Below, one piece after another: positions 31,716 to 36,706 of a stretch of DNA of 36,706 nucleotides. The notes beneath the pieces were generated by a model, which worked only from the letters and a program-made list of their open reading frames with translations, had not been told where the DNA came from and made no database searches. A program made the translations under genes and the position numbers. Position 1 is the stretch's first letter; each line of letters opens with the position of its first letter. The stretch is taken from assembly GCA_009783985.1 (NCBI GenBank), contig WQVM01000008.1, positions 1 through 36,706 on the forward strand, given 5' to 3'. Origin of the DNA: Bacillota bacterium (GTDB lineage Bacteria > Bacillota > Clostridia > Christensenellales > Pumilibacteraceae).

Positions 31716-32660
31716 ATGAAAAAAAGAAAAATTTTGTCAGTACTGTTAGCATTAGTAATAGCTTCAGGTGTTTTTACGCTGACGGCGTGTTTTGGTGGCA
31801 ATAATCGACCTGGTCGTGGATTGCAACCGATTCCAAGGGGCGGTAATGGTCAAGACATTAGCAGTCAAGGATTAGAGGCTCACTGGCAGTTTGAATCACT
31901 TGTGGACGGTGTTATACCTGACCTAAGTGGTGGCAATAGACCGCTATCCGTTATAGGCAACCCCAATTTTACCGAGGGTGTAAGCGGTAATGCTTTTAGA
32001 CTAGACGGACAAACAGCGCTAACTTTTCCTGCTGATAGATACCTGCAGACAGCAGGGGATTTAAGTATAGCATTTTGGATAAATATTGCAGGATTCACAC
32101 CGCCGTATCAAGGTGCTGATACATCGACATTTAATTTGTGGCAAAACACTATTATTGATGTAGAGGGTGGATTAGCCGCTATGTTTACACCGTTTTTAGT
32201 CACAGTAAGCTTGATTTGGGACTTAGACAATCCTGGTGTTGTGTTACTTAGGGCAACAGCGGCTGGTAGTGGAGGACCTTTTGGGCAAGCAGGTCAAGAT
32301 GCACTTTTAACTGATGCTACCGAGGATATAAATATTAGCGAGCATCTTAACGAGTGGATGCATGTAGCGATTGTATGGCAAAATGCGGTGGATTGGGATA
32401 ACTCAGGGACATTGACTATATATCTTAACAGTTTTACTAACGAATTTAGGCAAGTTGATATGTTCCATGGAGATGGTGGTCCAAAGATGCTCGGCAATAC
32501 GGATCAACGCTCTGCATTTGCTTCTAGGACAACAATAGGTGCATGGATTGACGGGGGCACAGTTCGCCGTGGAGGACTCTATAGTTTAGACGATATGAGA
32601 ATATATTCTCGTGCAATCACAAGTGCAGAAGTACTTGCATTAGCACAGTTACACAACTAA
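31716..32660 (+). CDS. LamG-domain lipoprotein
   Basis: The 314-aa product has a lysine-rich signal peptide with lipobox LTAC (Cys25) and a Gly/Arg/Pro-rich linker. A concanavalin/LamG-type lectin domain follows: AHWQFESLVDGVIPDLSG, GNAFRLDGQTALTF, LSIAFWIN, WMHVAIVWQ, and the ending DDMRIYSRAITSAEVLAL. It is probably a surface glycan-binding protein feeding the adjacent transporter. A strong Shine-Dalgarno (AAAGGAG) precedes it. Confidence 0.87.
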   Translation: MKKRKILSVLLALVIASGVFTLTACFGGNNRPGRGLQPIPRGGNGQDISSQGLEAHWQFESLVDGVIPDLSGGNRPLSVIGNPNFTEGVSGNAFRLDGQTALTFPADRYLQTAGDLSIAFWINIAGFTPPYQGADTSTFNLWQNTIIDVEGGLAAMFTPFLVTVSLIWDLDNPGVVLLRATAAGSGGPFGQAGQDALLTDATEDINISEHLNEWMHVAIVWQNAVDWDNSGTLTIYLNSFTNEFRQVDMFHGDGGPKMLGNTDQRSAFASRTTIGAWIDGGTVRRGGLYSLDDMRIYSRAITSAEVLALAQLHN

Positions 32661-32730
32661 AATAATCAGCACTAAAAAAGCTGCTTAAAAATAAAAAACA
32701 AAATTTGTTTATATTAAGGAGAAAACAAAA

Positions 32731-33639
32731 ATGAAAAAAACTAAAAGAAAAATATTGTTAATTGTAGCGTTGGTTGCTACTACGGTAATCTTTACGATTG
32801 GTTGTGTAGCGGGAGAGTTTCGTATCGGACTAGATTTTAACAATGAATATGGTGGAGGTATAGGTACTTTTGTTATGGCAGTTATGCGTAATGGTGGGGA
32901 TATTGACGCTAGTATCGGTGCAAGTCAAAATCAAGATGATTCGGAGGCGATGTGGCCATGTGAGGATATTGACGGGGATACCGTTATGTTGGTGAGTCCG
33001 CAGGAACTGACAGATTATCTTAATGCAGTAATTGCCGTCAATCCTAGACTTGTAGAGGCAGGACTAGAGGTTGTGCTTGATGATGAAAGTGATGTTAATT
33101 TTTATTTATTTGTAGCAACATTAGAATGGGCTGACATAGGTGAATATAATGACCTTATGAGACTTGTTGTAGGATATAATATGTCTGATGAGGAATGGGC
33201 AGATGAGGAGTTTGAATACGCTACATTTGCTCTTATAGATGATGAGGTTGAATTCAGTCAAGATGAGAGATGGAATAGAGAGGTTTTTTGGTGGGCAACA
33301 AGAGCTATTCGTGCAAATGACGAGATTATCAATGCTATGTTTGCATCAGGAGGATTTCCTAGTATTCTTGGTCATGATGATTTGATTGAGGAAGATGTAA
33401 TACTTAACATTACTTTTGACGGCTATAGTGGTGGCGATAATGGCGGTGACAATGGCGGAGATAACGGTAGTGATAATGGCAATAATAACGGCAACAATAA
33501 TAATGGCAATAACAACAACAATAATAATAACAATAATAATGGTGGCGGTGGTTGCGGTAGCAGTAGTGTGGTAGGTGGTATGCTTGCATTGTTAGCTGTT
33601 GCAGGCGGAGCGTTGCTTGTGTTCAAAAAGAGAGGCTAA
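32731..33639 (+). CDS. Surface protein with Asn/Gly linker and C-terminal membrane anchor
   Basis: The 302-aa product begins with a signal peptide ending in a lipobox-like TIGC (Cys25). It continues with an acidic domain of about 200 residues (for example ATLEWADIGEYNDLMRLVVG) of no recognised family. Then come GGDN repeats and a poly-Asn stretch, and finally GGGGCGSSS, a hydrophobic helix (VVGGMLALLAVAGGALLVF) and KKRG. The tail has the small-residue/Cys, helix, basic-end layout of GlyGly-CTERM or Synerg-CTERM-like sorting signals. A Shine-Dalgarno (AAGGAG) is present. It is the last gene before a strong terminator. Confidence 0.8.
   Translation: MKKTKRKILLIVALVATTVIFTIGCVAGEFRIGLDFNNEYGGGIGTFVMAVMRNGGDIDASIGASQNQDDSEAMWPCEDIDGDTVMLVSPQELTDYLNAVIAVNPRLVEAGLEVVLDDESDVNFYLFVATLEWADIGEYNDLMRLVVGYNMSDEEWADEEFEYATFALIDDEVEFSQDERWNREVFWWATRAIRANDEIINAMFASGGFPSILGHDDLIEEDVILNITFDGYSGGDNGGDNGGDNGSDNGNNNGNNNNGNNNNNNNNNNNGGGGCGSSSVVGGMLALLAVAGGALLVFKKRG
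33427..33553 (+). repeat. Low-complexity GGC/AAT coding repeat
   Basis: Short repeats encode GGDN units and then an Asn run within the preceding surface protein gene. Such tracts are prone to slippage and length change. Confidence 0.8.
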
Positions 33640-33662
33640 TCTAAAATGTTTTTTATAAGCGG

Positions 33663-33698
33663 GGTGCCGGAATGTTTGACTTCCGGCACCTTTGTTTG
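33663..33698 (+). terminator. Terminator of the carbohydrate region
   Basis: GGTGCCGGAA (33663-33672) and TTCCGGCACC (33681-33690) form a perfect 10-bp stem, followed by TTTGTTTG. Confidence 0.9.
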
Positions 33699-33722
33699 TA
33701 TAATTATTTTTTGAGGTGATAA

Positions 33723-34637
33723 ATGCGATTAACTAAAGCTGAACAAAAAAGAATCGATAAATTTTGTGATGATATATTTGCGGCAAGTCAAATTAAATGT
33801 AAAACTACCGTTATTCGACCTGACCCCTTTAAGCCGGATATTTATCCGTTCCAAAATTTGGGACAAGATAGATATGTCAAATTTGAGCCGGATGGCGGGT
33901 GTGCGTTTTTTGGATATTGGCAACCTTGTTTTCGCAAGCAAGCACCGCTGCTTATCCATACCCCCGGATATGGTGCCGAAATGAGTATGCACCCAGAACT
34001 TACCGATAGTTTTAATGTTTTGCATGTCAACCCATTAGGAATATGTACTCCCGATGGGCGTGATGCCACCAAAATGACTTTTGAAGGTTTGAGCTCGGTA
34101 CTGCCGGATACAATTAAAACAGGTGGCAAGAGAGGATATTTTGATTGGCTGTCATGCGTATCAATTGCCGTTAATTGGGCGTGGAATCAAGACAATGTGG
34201 TAGCTAATAAAGTATCGTTTTTTGGAACAAGTCAAGGTGGCGGAGCAGCACTTCTTATGGGTTCTGTTTTTTCAGGACGCGGGACAGCTTGCGTTGCCGC
34301 CGACCAGTCATTCTTGACTAATTTTGAACTTGGCAAAGGCAGGGGGGGGTATGACAGTCTTATTGCAAAGCAAAAACTCTTTCCGCATCTTTCAGACGAG
34401 GATATTTTGGATGCATTATTTTGTTATGATACAATGCATCATGTCCATAGATTAGATAATATTCCAGTTTTGCTCACAGCGGGAGGCAAAGATGATGTTT
34501 GTCCTTTTGACACAATAGCGTCGCTTTTTAAGGCTCTTAACGGAACAAAATCATACACGTTGTTTGACGAACTTCCTCATGGCTATAATCGACAATTTAT
34601 TTCCCTTGCTCGTGCATGGTTTATGCTTTATTCATAA
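33723..34637 (+). CDS. CE7-like acetyl xylan esterase / alpha-beta hydrolase
   Basis: The 304-aa product is an alpha/beta hydrolase resembling CE7 acetyl xylan esterases. The nucleophile Ser170 lies in FFGTSQGGGAAL, the acid is in GGKDDVCPF (Asp257/258), and the base His286 is in LPHGYN. No signal peptide is present, so it probably deacetylates imported oligosaccharides in the cytoplasm. A Shine-Dalgarno (GAGGTGAT) is 4 nt before the ATG. The gene is complete at its C-terminus even though IS-derived sequence starts within a few bases of the stop codon. Confidence 0.88.
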   Translation: MRLTKAEQKRIDKFCDDIFAASQIKCKTTVIRPDPFKPDIYPFQNLGQDRYVKFEPDGGCAFFGYWQPCFRKQAPLLIHTPGYGAEMSMHPELTDSFNVLHVNPLGICTPDGRDATKMTFEGLSSVLPDTIKTGGKRGYFDWLSCVSIAVNWAWNQDNVVANKVSFFGTSQGGGAALLMGSVFSGRGTACVAADQSFLTNFELGKGRGGYDSLIAKQKLFPHLSDEDILDALFCYDTMHHVHRLDNIPVLLTAGGKDDVCPFDTIASLFKALNGTKSYTLFDELPHGYNRQFISLARAWFMLYS

Positions 34638-34985
34638 CAAAGCGCCAAGCGGAAGTCGAGTATGTGATGGTTAAGTACAAAGTATCGCAACGACTTGCTT
34701 GTAGGGCATTAGGAATAAACAGAACCGCAGTTAGGTACAAGGTTAAAAAACGGTCAGACGAAGATACTCTGACAGCGCTAGTCACAGAGTTAGCTTTGCA
34801 GTACGGAAGGTATGGATACCGTATCATCTGTGGCATTATCCGCAATATGGGTTATCTAGTCAATCATAAGCGAGTTGAGCGGATATGGCGAACTTGAGGG
34901 GCTTAAAGTGCCTAAAAGGCAGCCAAAACTCAAAAGATTATTTCTTAATGACGGTAGTTGTTGCGTACGCCTACGCCAACCTAGG
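34638..34985 (+). pseudogene. Fragment of an IS3-family transposase (orfB N-terminus)
   Basis: The readings VSQRLACRALGINRTAVRY, GRYGYRIICGIIRNMGY and NHKRVERIW match the N-terminal region of IS3-family (IS407-like) transposases. A frameshift follows near 34890, after which LEGLKVPKRQPKLKRLFLND and GSCCVRLR continue in another frame. The DDE catalytic core is absent; the text stops near 34980, where the next element begins. Confidence 0.8.
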
Positions 34986-34989
34986 CTTG

Positions 34990-35810
34990 AATGAAAATTA
35001 AATTCGGCTTGATTGGGAGTAAGATAGTTTAGTGTTGAGTGAGGGCGTTTTGAATTATAGTAGCCCTCAATGTATTGGAATACAGAAGATTCGAGTTCTT
35101 TTAGGTTTTGGTAATTTCTGCGATTGGTTTGTTCCCGTTTGAGAAACTTAAAGAAACTTTCGACGACAGCATTGTCATAATGATGACCTTTCTTAGAAAA
35201 TGACTGTACGATTTAAATTGTCTAAAAGTTTTCTAAACGAGAAGGCCGTATACTGACAACCGCGATCGGAATGGAACATTAACCCGTTTGGATTTCTTGC
35301 ATAGTAAGCCGCCAAGAATGTATCTGTTACAAGTTGCGCGTCGGCGCGGGCGGAGATTTTATAGGCAATCACTTTTCTTGAAAACAAGTCAATAATTACG
35401 CATAAGTAGTAGAATCTGCCGCCGGCTCTTATATAAGTGATATCGCTTACCCACACAATATCGGGAGCTGATTGGGCGAAGTTCTTATCTAAGCGATTAA
35501 CGCATTCCGTGTCATCGGTTGCGAAAGATTTGTATTTTGATTTTTTTACCGCTAAAGCCGGTAGTTCCATTGTTTTCATCAGTCTGTACACTCTGCTGGA
35601 GCTGATGAGAATGCTATGTTCACGCTGAAACAAGATTTTAATTTTTAACGGAACGCTTGTCGTGTTCGAAATAGATTTTAAGGATTGCCCGCCGTATTTC
35701 TTGATTCTTTTCCGTTCGCGAGCAGGCTTTGAAAAGAAATGTTTATAATACGTACTCCTGCTTACCTGTAAAACCCTGCACAGTGTTTTTATCCGATGTT
35801 GAAGCCTCAA
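34990..35810 (-). pseudogene. IS3-family transposase orfB, frameshifted
   Basis: The open part (35810-35193) contains an N-terminal helical region and the integrase core with WVSDITYI (first Asp) and FHSDRGCQY (second Asp). It ends early at RTVIF. In another frame the text continues directly as VQSFSKKGHHYDNAVVESFF, with the catalytic Glu, and goes on to YYNSKRPHSTLNYLTPNQAE. A single frameshift near 35205-35212 therefore separates the third catalytic residue from the other two. Confidence 0.85.
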
Positions 35811-35834
35811 CTTATATACCGCGTCTAACCTTAT

Positions 35835-36181
35835 TTTGAGTGTTGCATGAAGATAGCAGCCGCTTTTTTTAAGATTATATTTTCCTCCTCAAGTTCCGCG
35901 TTGCGTTTTCTCCAACCGCTCAACTTCCTGCGCTGTCATAACAGTGTCATCCGCATCTTAATCTCTGAATATTTTCTAACCCATTCCGCTATCGTGTTTA
36001 TATTCACCCCATACTCTATCGCCAACTGACGATACGGCTTCCCGTTCTGATGTAATGCCACTACTTGCTTCTTGAATTCTTCACTGTACTTTGTTCTATT
36101 GTTCTGTTCTCTCCTTTTTTGTGTCCTCTTTAGAATATCATGTACTATACTTTCGTGTCCACTTCTAAGGATATCATCCAT
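35835..36181 (-). pseudogene. IS3-family orfA, frameshifted
   Basis: The N-terminal HTH part (KYSEEFKKQVVALHQNGKPY and AIEYGVNINTIAEWVRKYSE) is open to base 35936. After that DDTVMTAQEVERLEK and RNAELEEENIILKKAAAIFM appear in two further frames, so at least two frameshifts break the leucine-zipper region. Confidence 0.8.
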
Positions 36182-36285
36182 TTTTCTATATACTTAATTT
36201 TAGCATAAAGGCGAAATCAAAAGCAATTTGGAAAACTGACATTGTTGAAATTTGGCGATTTTTTTGATATAGAGGTGTTTTTAAC

Positions 36286-36315
36286 TTGACAAGCATATAT
36301 TTTTATGTATATAAT
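36286..36315 (+). promoter_or_regulatory. Strong promoter with long leader
   Basis: A perfect TTGACA (36286-36291), an 18-bp spacer and a perfect TATAAT (36310-36315) lie about 330 nt before the next start codon. AGCATATA and TATATGCT flank the -10 as an inverted repeat that could be an operator. Confidence 0.8.
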
Positions 36316-36322
36316 TATATGC

Positions 36323-36644
36323 TGATAGCAGTTGCGCATATATATCATTAGTGATGAGATACATACGAGGTTCAAGATGATTTGGTATTATGCGTGCAAC
36401 ATAGTATAATGGCAAAAGAATTAAGCAATATAATTAGGAACGAAGCAAACAAGCAAGTATGGAGCCGTAGCCGCTGTATAAGCGGGTGAGGTTTTTTTGT
36501 ATATTGAGGCATCACAATATAAAACGGTAATTAGACAAAATTGCGCGAGAAGCGCTTAATATTATAGATAGATAAAAAATGCTGGGATGCAATCAACAAT
36601 AAAGTATCCCAATGGGCAATACGCTCAAATATAAGGAAATGATA
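36323..36644 (+). other. Long, possibly structured 5' leader
   Basis: No ORF of note occurs here. GTTGC-GCATA (36331-36340) pairs with TATGC-GT-GCAAC (36389-36400), enclosing two smaller hairpins in a three-way-junction-like layout. Downstream, CCGCT-GTATA-AGCGG (36471-36485) is followed 6 nt later by a T7 run. TGGGAT/ATCCCA forms another hairpin near 36582-36611. It may be a regulatory RNA leader, but it matches no riboswitch class I can confirm. Confidence 0.4.
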
Positions 36645-36706
36645 ATGAAAAAAGTCAAAACACTATTAGTAAGTTTGGTCCTCGCGGCGGCTCTATGCGG
36701 AGTTGC
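36645..36706 (+). CDS. N-terminus of a secreted protein or lipoprotein (runs off window)
   Basis: The 20 visible residues (MKKVKTLLVSLVLAAALCGV) are the start of a signal peptide, with a Shine-Dalgarno AAGGAAA 6 nt before the ATG. Given the context it may be a binding protein or lipoprotein, but the mature part is outside the window. Confidence 0.7.
   Translation, partial: MKKVKTLLVSLVLAAALCGV

Larger units (their letters stand above)
34985..36185 (-). mobile_element. Degenerate IS3-family insertion sequence
   Basis: Minus-strand orfA and orfB of an IS3-type element cover about 1.2 kb, the usual size. Both reading frames are broken. I could not identify terminal inverted repeats or target duplications with confidence, so the edges are approximate. 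It abuts a fragment of a different IS3-type element on the left. Confidence 0.75.

Noticed and set aside
33427-33553. GGDN repeats considered as calcium-binding RTX-type repeats
   Set aside because: They lack the GGxGxDxUx nonapeptide pattern; a flexible linker is the better reading.
33423-33626. Minus-strand Leu/Pro-rich ORF
   Set aside because: It is the complement of the GGDN/Asn repeat tract and is a low-complexity artefact.
35193-35212. Frameshift in orfB considered as programmed ribosomal frameshifting
   Set aside because: IS3 programmed shifts occur at the orfA/orfB junction, not inside the DDE core, and orfA of the same copy is broken as well.
36345-36410. Faint resemblance to a TPP (THI-box) riboswitch, with TGAGAT and GAT-TTGG-TATTATGCG-like text
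   Set aside because: The obligatory CTGAGA, ACC...GAACCTGATC and terminal GGGAA blocks are not present, and the closing stem is in the wrong place.

Overview
The window looks like a chromosomal segment of a low-GC Gram-positive bacterium, most likely an uncultured Clostridia-type Bacillota. The evidence is the conserved order rpmB / asp23-like / fakA-like, the hrcA-grpE-dnaK-dnaJ operon with CIRCE operators, a zinc-type L31, TTGACA/TATAAT promoters, and strong Shine-Dalgarno sites on many genes. Several genes lack a Shine-Dalgarno site, and three have a promoter placed so that transcription would begin at the start codon.

Layout. 1-342: terminators only. 343-2957: tRNA-Val, rpmB, and divergently an Asp23/YloU protein and a FakA/YloV fatty-acid kinase subunit. 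3007-5300: a U32 peptidase carrying an in-frame copy of a dispersed repeat, a small Cys-rich gene, a Cro/CI regulator with a palindromic operator, and two intergenic palindromic repeats. 5440-10575: the heat-shock operon with two CIRCE boxes and AT-rich inverted repeats between its genes. 10601-13152: an orphan 322-aa protein, tRNA-Leu, a lipoprotein and rpmE. 13190-17926: a tightly coupled operon (pepF, a 44-aa membrane peptide, a six-helix membrane protein, nicotinate phosphoribosyltransferase, a DivIVA-domain protein).

17952-33691 is a carbohydrate-oriented accessory region: a decayed GH20 gene, a DJ-1/PfpI protein, a mannose-6-phosphate-isomerase-like protein, a ROK sugar kinase, a GntR/LacI-type regulator, two ABC sugar permeases, an unusual doubly anchored binding protein, a beta-propeller glycosidase-like protein, a LamG lipoprotein and a surface protein with an Asn/Gly linker and C-terminal anchor. 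No ATPase gene is present, so the transporter probably uses a shared MsmX-type ATPase. The two permease genes are separated by about 4.6 kb. The binding-protein gene follows the first, and the rest is a block of small lipoproteins and a subtilisin-like protein whose catalytic-serine region is missing. The regulator may control both itself and the transporter through a shared 11-bp motif over both promoters.

33723-36706: a CE7-like esterase followed directly by a decayed IS3-type fragment and a second, frameshifted IS3-family element, then a strong promoter with a leader of about 320 nt ahead of a secreted protein that runs off the window.

No CRISPR array, phage module or clear defence system was seen. 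The points most worth a second look are the leaderless-promoter trio, the chimeric subtilase block inside the transporter locus, the in-frame repeat in the U32 peptidase, the doubly anchored surface proteins and the long structured leader at the right edge.
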